A DNA stretch of 48,908 nucleotides, from NCBI GenBank assembly GCA_024691985.1, contig JAILNC010000070.1, positions 1 through 48,908 of the forward strand, read 5' to 3'. Origin of the DNA: Oscillospiraceae bacterium (GTDB lineage Bacteria; Bacillota; Clostridia; Oscillospirales; Oscillospiraceae). The notes under the pieces are model-generated. The model did no database searches, was not told the origin of the DNA, and saw only the letters and a program-made list of their open reading frames with translations. Positions 33,679 through 41,585 of this stretch are shown piece by piece. A program made the position numbers and the translations under genes. Within the stretch, counting starts at the first letter, position 1. The number at the start of each line of letters is the position of its first letter.

Positions 33679-34543
33679 ACTTGGCAGCCTCCTTTTCGCA
33701 CGCGGCCAGGGCCGCGTCCAGCTCCGCCGCCGCGGCGGCGTACTGCTCGGCGTTGGGGTCGTTGCCGTGCCAGTCGCAGCTGTTCTCCATGAAGGACACG
33801 CCCCTGCCCTTGACGGTCTTCGCCACGATCACGCTGGGCTTGCCTTTGCAGGCCTTCGCCTGCTCGAGCGCGTCGTGGATCGCGCCGACGTCGTGGCCGT
33901 CGCAGCAGATCACGTTCCAGCCGAAGTCCTCGAATTTTTTATCGATGGGGTAGGGGGACATGATCTCCTCGATGGTGCCGTCGATCTGGATATTGTTGTT
34001 GTCGACGATGGCGCAGAGATTGTCCAGATGATAGTTGCCGGCGGCCATGGCGGCCTCCCAGACCTGCCCCTCCTGGATCTCGCCGTCGCCGAGGATGGCG
34101 TAGACCCGGTAGTCCTTTTTGTCCAGCTTTCCCGCCAGCGCCATGCCCACGGCGGCGGAAATGCCCTGTCCCAGAGAGCCGGTGGACATATCCACGCCCT
34201 TGACGTGATGCATCTCGGCGTGGCCGGACATGTGGTAGCGGATATCGCGGAACTGCTTCAGATCCTCCACGGGGAAGTATCCCCGCAGCGCGAGCGCCGA
34301 GTAGAGCGCCGGGGTGCAGTGCCCCTTGCTCAGCACCAGCCGGTCGCGGTCCGGCTGATCGGGCTGCTTCGGATCGATGCGCAGCTCGTGAAAATACAAA
34401 ACCGACAAGATCTCACACAGGGAAAACGAGCCGCCGATGTGTCCGGATGTAGCGCGATAGACCATCTCCAGCGCGCTGCGCCGGATCCTGGCGGCAAGCA
34501 GAGCGTACTGTGCCCGCTCCTTGGGGGAAAGCACGGCTTCCAT
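33671..34543 (-). CDS. Transketolase, N-terminal subunit (split form)
   Basis: 290 residues forming the thiamine diphosphate pyrophosphate-binding domain. The TPP motif runs from ILGDGEIQEGQVWEAA to CAIVDNNNIQIDG (GDG...NN). GHIGGSFSLCEIL and SKGHCTPALYS carry conserved His residues, and STGSLGQGISAAVGMA is the substrate pocket. It is the first gene of the unit tktN-tktC-rpiB, with GGAGG before ATG 34543 and a promoter at 34584-34611. Confidence 0.96.
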   Translation of the reverse strand: MEAVLSPKERAQYALLAARIRRSALEMVYRATSGHIGGSFSLCEILSVLYFHELRIDPKQPDQPDRDRLVLSKGHCTPALYSALALRGYFPVEDLKQFRDIRYHMSGHAEMHHVKGVDMSTGSLGQGISAAVGMALAGKLDKKDYRVYAILGDGEIQEGQVWEAAMAAGNYHLDNLCAIVDNNNIQIDGTIEEIMSPYPIDKKFEDFGWNVICCDGHDVGAIHDALEQAKACKGKPSVIVAKTVKGRGVSFMENSCDWHGNDPNAEQYAAAAAELDAALAACEKEAAKYE

Positions 34544-34583
34544 AACAAAAGACCTCCTTGCGACGTATTGCCATCATACCCTC

Positions 34584-34611
34584 ATTATAGCAACAGGATC
34601 ACAAAAATCAA
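34584..34611 (-). promoter_or_regulatory. Transketolase-rpiB operon promoter
   Basis: On the minus strand TTGATT (34606-34611), 16 bases, TATAAT (34584-34589), about 40 bases before the first ATG. Confidence 0.65.
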
Positions 34612-34648
34612 AGACTTCCTGAGGCGTGAGAGAAACTTTGGCAGAAAA

Positions 34649-34675
34649 CAACAAAAACACAACCTGTTTTTGTTG
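34649..34675. promoter_or_regulatory. Perfect 11-bp inverted repeat between divergent promoters
   Basis: CAACAAAAACA (34649-34659) and TGTTTTTGTTG (34665-34675) flank 5 bases. It sits upstream of the transketolase promoter and about 170 bases before the livJ promoter. It is likely an operator. The AT-rich 34680-34845 stretch otherwise holds nothing I recognise. Confidence 0.65.
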
Positions 34676-34846
34676 CATTACCACAAAAAACGAGTGGAGA
34701 TATTAGGGAAAACGTAGAATCCGAAGGTGCTTTTTAGGCAAAATATATAAGTGGATGCGGCTGAATCCATGATATTTCAAGCGCTTTAGCCAGAGAATGC
34801 GGAAAACGCGAAACAGAAAAACGGTCAAAATCCCGCAAAAATGGGC

Positions 34847-34877
34847 TTGACAAAGCGGTGATATTTTGTTTTACTAT
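34847..34877 (+). promoter_or_regulatory. livJ promoter
   Basis: TTGACA (34847-34852) and TACTAT (34872-34877) are 19 bases apart, a long spacer. TTTACT at 17 bases is an alternative -10. Confidence 0.55.
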
Positions 34878-34934
34878 AGCCAACAGCATGAAAAATGCTC
34901 GGCATTCACCAAATTTATTAGGAGGAAACAAAAA

Positions 34935-36158
34935 ATGAAAAAAGCATTGGCCCTGTTACTTGCAATGGTCATGATCTTCGCTCTGGCCGCCTGCGGCCAG
35001 CAGGCCGCTGCCCCGGCTGCCGCTCCCGCTGCGGCTCCCGCAGGCGACGCTCCCGCTGCTGCTCCCGCTGCCGCTGAGCCCGAAGTCATCAAGATCGGTT
35101 ATGTCTCTGACCTGACCGGCGGCACCTCCCTGTGGGGCAACGCCGGCAAGTACGGCGCCGAGATGGCGGTCGAAGAGATCAACGCCGCCGGCGGCGTCCT
35201 CGGCAAGCAGCTCGTTCTGGTCGCGATGGATGGCAAGGGCGAGGCGGCCGACTCCGTCAACGCGCTGCGCAAGCTCATCACCGACGAGGGCATCGTCGCC
35301 GAGATCGGCACGAACTTCTCTTCCTGCAACATCCCCATGGCTGCCGTCGCTGACGAGCTGAAGGTTCCCATCATCGGCACCGCCGCCTCCAACGAGCTCG
35401 TCACCGTGGACGAGAACGGCAAGCTCCACCCCTACTCCTTCCGTATGTGCTTCATTGACTCCTACCTCGGCACCGTCATGGGCACCTACGCCACCAAGGA
35501 GCTCGGCTTCACCAAGGCCGCCCTGTTCACCGTCGCCGGCAACACCAACTCCGAGTCCGTCGGCGCCTTCGTGAAGGACGCCTTCGTCGCCAACGGCGGC
35601 ACCATCGTTGCCGAGGAGCAGTGCCAGGAGGCCGACGTTGACTTCCGCGCGCAGCTGGCCAAGATCAAGGCTGCCGATCCCGAGGTCATCTTCGTCATGA
35701 TGAACGACTACGCCAAGAACGCCACCTTTGCCAAGCAGGCCCGCGAGATGGGCATCAACTGCCTGCTGATGGGCCATGACGGTTGGGACTCCCAGCAGCT
35801 GGCCGCCGAGGCGCAGGGTGCTCTGGAAGGCTGCAAGTACGTCTCCCGTATCGGCTTCTCCAAGCCCGAGGCCAAGGAGTTCGGCGAGAAGGTCGCCGCC
35901 AAGTACAACATCGGCATGGAGGCCGAGTGCCTCTTCGGTTGGGACGGCGTGCACTGGATCGTTGACGCCATCAACCGCGCCGGCTCCGCCGACCCCACCG
36001 CCATCCGTGACGCGCTGGAGGCCACCGACGTGTTCGAGGGCCTGATCGGCACCCTGGTCATGGATCCCGCCACCCACAACCCCGCGATGGCCTGCGCCAT
36101 CTATGAGTGCCACGGCGACGCCTTCGAGTATGTCGAGACCGTTGAAGCTGTTCAGTAA
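34935..36158 (+). CDS. livJ: Branched-chain amino-acid-type ABC transporter, substrate-binding lipoprotein
   Basis: A 407-residue lipoprotein that captures ligand outside the cell. A signal peptide ends LAAC with lipidated Cys 20. An Ala/Pro-rich spacer (about 23-48) tethers a Leu/Ile/Val-binding-protein fold that begins VIKIGYVSDLTGG and contains AAGGVLGKQL, GTNFSSCNIPMA and YAKNATFAKQAREMG. ATG 34935 is preceded by AGGAGG; upstream in-frame ATGs are rejected. The codon choice looks biased as in a strongly expressed gene. A hairpin after the gene probably keeps its mRNA more abundant than the downstream permeases. The ligand could be Leu/Ile/Val or another compound; the fold alone does not say. 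Confidence 0.93.
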   Translation: MKKALALLLAMVMIFALAACGQQAAAPAAAPAAAPAGDAPAAAPAAAEPEVIKIGYVSDLTGGTSLWGNAGKYGAEMAVEEINAAGGVLGKQLVLVAMDGKGEAADSVNALRKLITDEGIVAEIGTNFSSCNIPMAAVADELKVPIIGTAASNELVTVDENGKLHPYSFRMCFIDSYLGTVMGTYATKELGFTKAALFTVAGNTNSESVGAFVKDAFVANGGTIVAEEQCQEADVDFRAQLAKIKAADPEVIFVMMNDYAKNATFAKQAREMGINCLLMGHDGWDSQQLAAEAQGALEGCKYVSRIGFSKPEAKEFGEKVAAKYNIGMEAECLFGWDGVHWIVDAINRAGSADPTAIRDALEATDVFEGLIGTLVMDPATHNPAMACAIYECHGDAFEYVETVEAVQ

Positions 36159-36180
36159 AATAGTTTAACAGGTTCCCAAT

Positions 36181-36211
36181 GGGGGAGGACATGCTCCTCC
36201 CCCTCGTTTTA
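36181..36211 (+). terminator. Intra-operon hairpin between livJ and livH
   Basis: A perfect 9-bp stem GGGGGAGGA / TCCTCCCCC has a 5-base loop, followed by TCGTTTT. No new promoter is clear before livH, so it probably acts as a leaky terminator or mRNA stabiliser that sets high binding-protein levels. Confidence 0.8.
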
Positions 36212-36242
36212 GTTATAGATTGGATTTAGGAGAGATCGCACC

Positions 36243-37115
36243 ATGCTTCTGCAACAGATTATCACGGGGATCTCGATCGGCGGCATCTATGCGCTGCTGG
36301 CCACCGGATATTCCCTGATCTACAGCCTGCTGGACTTCTCCAACTGGTCGCACGGCGAATTCGCCATGGTCGGCGCCTACGTCGCCATTGTTTTCTCCAA
36401 CATACTGGGCACGCCCTTTGTGATCGCAGCTGTCATGGGCGTTCTCGGCGGTGCGTGCATCAGCTTCCTGTCGGAGCGCGTGGTCTACCGCCGCATCCGC
36501 TCCACGGGCGGCCCGAACATGTTCCTGATGATCGGCGCCATGGGCATGTCCAACGTCTTCCAGCAGGCGGCCAACCTGATCTTCACCGGTCAGTACCGCT
36601 CCTACAGCTTCAAGCTCCCCGTCTCCACCATCGAGGTCGGCGGCGCCTACATCGGCGTGCTCGACCTGATCAGCCTCGGCATCACGGCGGTCATTCTGGT
36701 CGTGCTGATCTACCTGATCAACAAGACCAAGTTCGGTCTGAACGTGCGCGCCATCGCCTGCAACCAGAAGGCGGCCCGTGTGCTTGGCATCCGCGTGGAC
36801 CAGTCCATCGCGACGGTGTTCCTGCTGGCCGGCTCTCTGGCCGGCGCCGCGGGCATCCTCTACGGCATGAAGTACAACGTCTTCCCGACCATGGGCAACG
36901 TGGGCCTCAAGGCCTTCATCGCCTCGGTCATCGGTGGCCTCGGCAGCGTGCCCGGCGCGATCGTCGGCGCGGTCCTGCTCGGCGTGCTGGAGACGCTTGT
37001 CTCGGCCTACATCAGCTCCAGCCTGCGCGACTTCTTCTCGTTCGCGCTGCTGATCGTGCTCCTGCTGGTCAAGCCGAGCGGCCTGTTCGGCGTGGACGTG
37101 CAGGAAAAGGCGTAA
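36243..37115 (+). CDS. livH: Branched-chain amino-acid-type ABC transporter permease (LivH)
   Basis: A 290-residue inner-membrane permease with about eight hydrophobic helices. It begins LLQQIITGISIGGIYALLA and has the LivH-type GEFAMVGAY segment. ASVIGGLGSVPGAIVGAVLLG near residue 225 is the EAA-like loop region that contacts the ATPases. KPSGLFG ends the transmembrane part. It pairs with LivM, 15 bp downstream. Confidence 0.95.
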   Translation: MLLQQIITGISIGGIYALLATGYSLIYSLLDFSNWSHGEFAMVGAYVAIVFSNILGTPFVIAAVMGVLGGACISFLSERVVYRRIRSTGGPNMFLMIGAMGMSNVFQQAANLIFTGQYRSYSFKLPVSTIEVGGAYIGVLDLISLGITAVILVVLIYLINKTKFGLNVRAIACNQKAARVLGIRVDQSIATVFLLAGSLAGAAGILYGMKYNVFPTMGNVGLKAFIASVIGGLGSVPGAIVGAVLLGVLETLVSAYISSSLRDFFSFALLIVLLLVKPSGLFGVDVQEKA

Positions 37116-37130
37116 AGGAGGCACTGCATC

Positions 37131-38072
37131 ATGATACAGGTATTCAACGCCATCAACAATGCCTTCTGCAATTTCTTCGGCATCAACAGCTACATCCAGG
37201 GCGTCGTCGTCCTGATGTGCGTCAACATCATCGCCGTGCTCGGCATGTCGGTGCTCACGGGCTTTACCCGGCTCTTCTCCTTCGGCAACGCGGGCTTCAT
37301 GTCCATCGGCGCCTACGCCGTCGCTATCCTGACGGTGCGCTACCACGTCAACTTCCTGCTGGCCATCGTCCTCGGCTCCGCCTTTGCGGGCCTGGTCGCC
37401 TATCTGCTCGGCTCCATCACGCTCAAGCTCCACGGCGACTACTTCCTCATCACCTGTCTGGGCTTCGGGGAATGCGTACGCGTGCTGTTCAACTACACAA
37501 AGAAGCTGACGGGCGGCTCGGCGGGCTTCCCCGGCATCCCGAACTACTCCAACATGCTCTTCGCCGTGATCTGCGCGGTGCTGGCCTTCTTCATCGCCTG
37601 GCGCTTCATCCACTCCAAGTACGGCCGCAACCTGACGTCCGTGCGTGAAAACGAGCTCGCGGCCGAGGCTGTCGGCATCGACGCCTTCCGCTTCAAGAGG
37701 ATGAGCTTCACCTTCTCCGCGATCTACGCCGGCTGGGCGGGCGCGCTCTACGGCGGCTACCTGATGTACATCGTGCCCTCCAGCTTCAATCTGGCCAAGA
37801 GCTGCGAGCTGATCACCACCACGGTCATCGGCGGTCTCGGCTCCCTGACCGGCTCCCTGCTCGGCGCGATCATCGTCACCCTGCTGCCGGAGATCTTCCG
37901 CGGCCTGGCCAACTACCGCATGCTCCTCTACGGCATCGCGGTGGTGCTGATCATCATGTTCAAGCCCAGCGGCCTGTACGGCTATAAGGAGTTCTCCCTC
38001 AAGCGCTTCATCGCCAACATCAAGAAGCTCTTCGGCGGGAAGAAGCCCGCGGCCGGGAAGGAGGCGGAGTGA
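37131..38072 (+). CDS. livM: Branched-chain amino-acid-type ABC transporter permease (LivM)
   Basis: A 313-residue inner-membrane permease. The N-terminal helices include VLTGFTRLFSFGNAGFMSIGAY, seen as LFSFGNAGFMSIGAYA. The conserved loops LKLHGDYFLITCLGFGE and TVIGGLGSLTGSLLGA are present, and the tail ends KPSGLYGYKEF plus a basic cytoplasmic segment. It forms the channel with LivH. Its TGA shares a base with the livG ATG. Confidence 0.95.
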   Translation: MIQVFNAINNAFCNFFGINSYIQGVVVLMCVNIIAVLGMSVLTGFTRLFSFGNAGFMSIGAYAVAILTVRYHVNFLLAIVLGSAFAGLVAYLLGSITLKLHGDYFLITCLGFGECVRVLFNYTKKLTGGSAGFPGIPNYSNMLFAVICAVLAFFIAWRFIHSKYGRNLTSVRENELAAEAVGIDAFRFKRMSFTFSAIYAGWAGALYGGYLMYIVPSSFNLAKSCELITTTVIGGLGSLTGSLLGAIIVTLLPEIFRGLANYRMLLYGIAVVLIIMFKPSGLYGYKEFSLKRFIANIKKLFGGKKPAAGKEAE

Positions 38073-38857
38073 TGAATAAGGAAACTGCCTCCGTCCCCGT
38101 GCTGGAAATGCAGAATGTGGAGAAGCACTTCGGCGGCGTCCACGCCATCGACAACTTCTCCGTCAAGATCGAGCACGGCCGCATCCACGGTCTGATCGGC
38201 CCCAACGGCGCCGGCAAGACCACCATCTTCAACAACATCACCGGCATCTACGCGCCCGACTCCGGCAAGATCTTCTTCCTGGGCAAGGACATCACCGGCT
38301 CCTCTCCGCACAAGGTGGCGCAGCTCGGCATCGGCCGCACCTTCCAGAACATCCGTCTGTTCTCGAACCTGTCCGTCATGGACAACGTCATCATCGCGAG
38401 CAACATGGACGCGACCTACAACATGCCCCAGGCCATCTTCCACACCGCCAAGTACAAGGAGCGCGAGAAGCACCTCAACGACAAGGCCATGAACCTGCTG
38501 GAGATCGTGGGTCTGCAGGACAAGGCCGCGGAGCGCGCCAACTCCCTGCCCTACGGCCACCAGCGCAAGCTGGAGATCGCCCGCGCCATGGCGCTCGAGC
38601 CCAAGCTCCTCCTGCTTGACGAGCCCGCCGCCGGCATGAACGCGGACGAGTCTCTGGAGCTGGTCGATTTCGTGCGCCAGATCCGCGACCGCTTCGACAT
38701 CACCATCCTGATGATCGAGCACCACATGGACGTCGTCACCAATCTCTGCGATTACTGCACGGTCCTCAACTTCGGCAAGACCATCGCCGTCGGCACCCCC
38801 GCCGAGGTCAAGAGCGATCCCGAGGTCATCCGCGCCTATCTGGGAGGGAATGAATAA
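38072..38857 (+). CDS. livG: Branched-chain amino-acid-type ABC transporter ATPase (LivG)
   Basis: A 261-residue ATPase. The Walker A is GPNGAGKTT, the signature region reads LPYGHQRKLEIARAMA (the LSGG motif replaced by LPYG as usual in LivG), and the Walker B is LLLLDEPAAGM followed by the switch His in IEHHMDV. GRTFQNIRLF is the Q-loop. I choose ATG 38072, with GGAGG 7-8 bases upstream, over the GTG at 38069. The livF ATG overlaps its stop by one base. Confidence 0.95.
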   Translation: MNKETASVPVLEMQNVEKHFGGVHAIDNFSVKIEHGRIHGLIGPNGAGKTTIFNNITGIYAPDSGKIFFLGKDITGSSPHKVAQLGIGRTFQNIRLFSNLSVMDNVIIASNMDATYNMPQAIFHTAKYKEREKHLNDKAMNLLEIVGLQDKAAERANSLPYGHQRKLEIARAMALEPKLLLLDEPAAGMNADESLELVDFVRQIRDRFDITILMIEHHMDVVTNLCDYCTVLNFGKTIAVGTPAEVKSDPEVIRAYLGGNE

Positions 38858-39567
38858 TGTCTGCGATTTTGAAGATCGACAATCTCAAAGCGGCGTACGG
38901 CGGCATTCATGCTCTCCGCGGCGTCTCCCTGCAGGTCGAGGAGGGCGAGATCGTCTCCGTCCTCGGCGCGAACGGCGCCGGCAAGTCCACGCTGCTCAAG
39001 TGCATCTCCGCGGTCATGAAGCGTACCGACGGCACGATCGAGTTCATGGGCAAGCCCATCCCCAGCAAGCCCCATGAGATCGTGGAGGCCGGTCTGGTGC
39101 AGGTCCCCGAGGCCCGGCAGATCTTCGCCAAGCTCACCGTCATGGAAAACCTGCGCGTCGGCGTGGGCAACCGCAAGGACGTCGAGGGCATCAAGCGCGA
39201 CTATGAGCGCGTCTTCACCATGTTCCCGCGCCTGAAGGAGCGCGAGAAGCAGTACGGCGGTCTCCTCTCCGGCGGCGAGCAGCAGATGCTGGCCATCGCC
39301 CGCGGCATCATGGCCAACCCCAAGCTCATGATGTTCGACGAGCCTTCGCTGGGCCTTGCGCCCGTGATCGTCACGCAGATGTTCGAGATCATCAAGGAGA
39401 TCAACGACGAGGGCTGCTCCATCCTGCTGGTCGAGCAGAACGCCAACAAGGCCCTGCAGATCTCCGACCACGCCTACATCATGCAGACCGGCGAGGTCGT
39501 GCGCTACGGCACCGGCGCGGAGCTGCTGGCGGACGACACCCTCAGCGCCGCCTACCTCGGCAACTGA
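38857..39567 (+). CDS. livF: Branched-chain amino-acid-type ABC transporter ATPase (LivF)
   Basis: A 236-residue ATPase, partner of LivG. It has Walker A GANGAGKST, Q-loop QVPEARQIF, signature LLSGGEQQMLAIARG, Walker B LMMFDEPSLGL and the switch segment LLVEQNANKAL. It is the last gene of livJHMGF, with a strong terminator 20 bp downstream. Confidence 0.96.
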   Translation: MSAILKIDNLKAAYGGIHALRGVSLQVEEGEIVSVLGANGAGKSTLLKCISAVMKRTDGTIEFMGKPIPSKPHEIVEAGLVQVPEARQIFAKLTVMENLRVGVGNRKDVEGIKRDYERVFTMFPRLKEREKQYGGLLSGGEQQMLAIARGIMANPKLMMFDEPSLGLAPVIVTQMFEIIKEINDEGCSILLVEQNANKALQISDHAYIMQTGEVVRYGTGAELLADDTLSAAYLGN

Positions 39568-39586
39568 GGCAATTTCAAAACAAAAG

Positions 39587-39627
39587 AGCGCCCGAGCGGT
39601 CAAGGGATCGCCCGGGCGCTTTTTTTG
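39587..39627 (+). terminator. livJHMGF operon terminator
   Basis: A 12-bp stem (39587-39598 with 39609-39620, one mismatch) is followed by seven Ts. Confidence 0.93.
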
Positions 39628-39631
39628 TTTG

Positions 39632-39660
39632 TTGACGAACGGAGCGGAAGGTGCTACAAT
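39632..39660 (+). promoter_or_regulatory. Promoter of the 571-residue lipoprotein gene
   Basis: TTGACG (39632-39637), 17 bases, TACAAT (39655-39660). It begins right after the liv terminator T run. Confidence 0.8.
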
Positions 39661-39696
39661 AATTATGTTAACCAAAAAGAAAGAAGGCGTCGAAAG

Positions 39697-41412
39697 ATGA
39701 GATATCTGCCTTACCGCAAGATCCTGGCCCTCGCGCTGTGCGCCTGCATGCTCCTGCCGCTCGCGGCCTGCGGCGGCAAGACCGAGACCGTGAAGGTCCC
39801 GGCGCCGACCGAAGCCCCCGCGCCGGAGGCGCAGCCCGCCGTCCAGCAGCCCGCCGCCGAGGAGGGCAGCCAGCAGCCCGCCCCGGTCGCCGCCCCCTCC
39901 TTTGACGAGCAGCGGGCGCTGCTCGAGAGCAGGCGGGAGCTCTGGGCCTTCACCGATCCCTGGGACTCCCCGTGGTATTACACCTTCGTCGACCTCGACC
40001 ACAACGGGCGGCTGGAGGTCATCGCGGCCACGACGCAGGGCAGCGGGATGTACACCTACGGCCGTTACTGTGAAGTGACGGCGGACTTTGCCGACGTTGC
40101 CGTCTGCTGGCACGCCAATGAGGAGATCGAGGGCCCGGACGACTGGCCGGAGATCGTGGTGACGAGCCTGCCCTGCTACTATGACGCCGCCTCGAACAGC
40201 TACTTCTACCCCTGTGAGGGCATCACCCGCAGCGGCTATGATCACCAGTATTATGCCTGGTACGCGCTCAGCCTGAAGGACGGCGCGGCCGCGTGGGAGC
40301 ATCTCGCCTCCAAGAGCGCGGACTGGGAGGATTACGGCGTCGGGACAATTTCCTGCACCGACGCCTCCGGAGCGCCCATTTCGGAGGAGGAATACGACAG
40401 CGCCCCGGAGCGCCGCTTCGCCGGGATGGAGAGATCCACCCTCGCGCTTGAGTGGACCGTGGAGGAGATCCCATTTGAGGAGAGCGACAGCTCCTGGATG
40501 GACGAGCCCGCGCCCGCAGAGCAGACCCCGCCCGCATCGACGGGCACGCCCCGGTTCAAGATCACCAAGAACCCCAGCAGCGAGGCTATCGCGGTCGGGG
40601 GCAGGACCTGGTTCATCGCCCATGCCGACAATAACGTCGCCCCGGTCTGGCTCCTGCAGAGCCCCGACAATCAGCGCTATACGCTGGACGACGCCATGGC
40701 GGCCAATCCCGGTCTGCAGCTGGAAGCCCTGCCGCAGGACACCCTCGCGGTGAGCAATGTCCCCCTCTCGGTCAACGGCTGGGGCGTGGTCGCGCGCTTC
40801 GACGGCGACGGCGGCTCCCTCTATACCGAGCCCGCCTATCTCTATGTCGGCGACTTCGTCACAGCCTACGGCAGCGTGATCGACAAGTACCGCGCCGCCT
40901 ATCAGAGCGGCAACAATCAGAATCCCTGGGAGTATGACGTCTCTGAGATCTGCGCCTATTCGTCCGGCGTGGGCTACGCCCTGAAGGATCTGGACAAGAA
41001 CGGCGTCCCCGAGCTCATCATCGCCGGGATGGGCACGGAGGATTTCTCCGACAAGATGGTCTACGATCTCTATACTCTGGTCAACGGGACGCCGGAAAGA
41101 CTCGCTGTTTCCGGGGCCCGGTCACGCCGCTATATCCGTACGGACAATACCGTGCTGTGGTCAGGATCAAGCGGCGCGGCCTATTCCTCCGTGACCGTAC
41201 AGAGGGTAAAGGGTTCGACGCTGGAGGATGTGGAGACGATCTTCACAAATCCCAACTGGGATAACAATGATATTGATTGCTACTTCCAGCAGGGCCACAG
41301 CGACTTGACGCCGAGCAATAAAAGCATACAGATCACAAAGGATGATTATTTCAAGCGGCAAGCGGAATACGAGAGCACCGTCTACGTCCCGCCCCTGACG
41401 AAAATCGCCTGA
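39697..41412 (+). CDS. Large lipoprotein of unknown function with DxDxNG motifs
   Basis: I do not recognise a named family. The 571-residue product has a lipoprotein signal ending LAAC (Cys 25), then a Pro/Ala/Glu/Gln-rich linker (about 35-75). Two globular regions follow, each with an EF-hand-like or integrin-like calcium loop: VDLDHNGRLEV near residue 100 and KDLDKNGVPELIIAG near residue 430. Such loops occur in clostridial extracellular proteins. Tyr, Trp and Asp are frequent, suggesting a folded extracellular domain. ATG 39697 is chosen, since upstream in-frame starts lie in the promoter. It has its own promoter and terminator, so it is a single-gene unit, unrelated to the liv operon except by position. 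Confidence 0.7.
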   Translation: MRYLPYRKILALALCACMLLPLAACGGKTETVKVPAPTEAPAPEAQPAVQQPAAEEGSQQPAPVAAPSFDEQRALLESRRELWAFTDPWDSPWYYTFVDLDHNGRLEVIAATTQGSGMYTYGRYCEVTADFADVAVCWHANEEIEGPDDWPEIVVTSLPCYYDAASNSYFYPCEGITRSGYDHQYYAWYALSLKDGAAAWEHLASKSADWEDYGVGTISCTDASGAPISEEEYDSAPERRFAGMERSTLALEWTVEEIPFEESDSSWMDEPAPAEQTPPASTGTPRFKITKNPSSEAIAVGGRTWFIAHADNNVAPVWLLQSPDNQRYTLDDAMAANPGLQLEALPQDTLAVSNVPLSVNGWGVVARFDGDGGSLYTEPAYLYVGDFVTAYGSVIDKYRAAYQSGNNQNPWEYDVSEICAYSSGVGYALKDLDKNGVPELIIAGMGTEDFSDKMVYDLYTLVNGTPERLAVSGARSRRYIRTDNTVLWSGSSGAAYSSVTVQRVKGSTLEDVETIFTNPNWDNNDIDCYFQQGHSDLTPSNKSIQITKDDYFKRQAEYESTVYVPPLTKIA

Positions 41413-41428
41413 CAAATCCACAATGAAA

Positions 41429-41458
41429 AAATGCCGCCGGTTTGTACCGGCGGCATTT
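41429..41458. terminator. Terminator after the lipoprotein gene
   Basis: A perfect 12-bp stem AAATGCCGCCGG / CCGGCGGCATTT has a 6-base loop. The T tract is short on the plus strand, longer on the minus strand. It may also serve the convergent isomerase gene. Confidence 0.75.
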
Positions 41459-41481
41459 CGTAGTCTCCGCCGTCTTCCTTT

Positions 41482-41512
41482 TCAAACGTGAAGCCGCAGG
41501 TTTAACGTTTGA
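41482..41512. repeat. Inverted repeat downstream of the isomerase gene
   Basis: TCAAACGT (41482-41489) and ACGTTTGA (41505-41512) flank 15 bases. There is no T run on either strand. The following 41513-41585 contains two copies of GGAGCTT but no gene. Confidence 0.5.
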
Positions 41513-41585
41513 GAGGAGGAGCAGCGGAATGAAGGAGCTTTCGTGTCGCTGCACGGAAGCGAGTGAACTGGAGCTTGCGACGACG

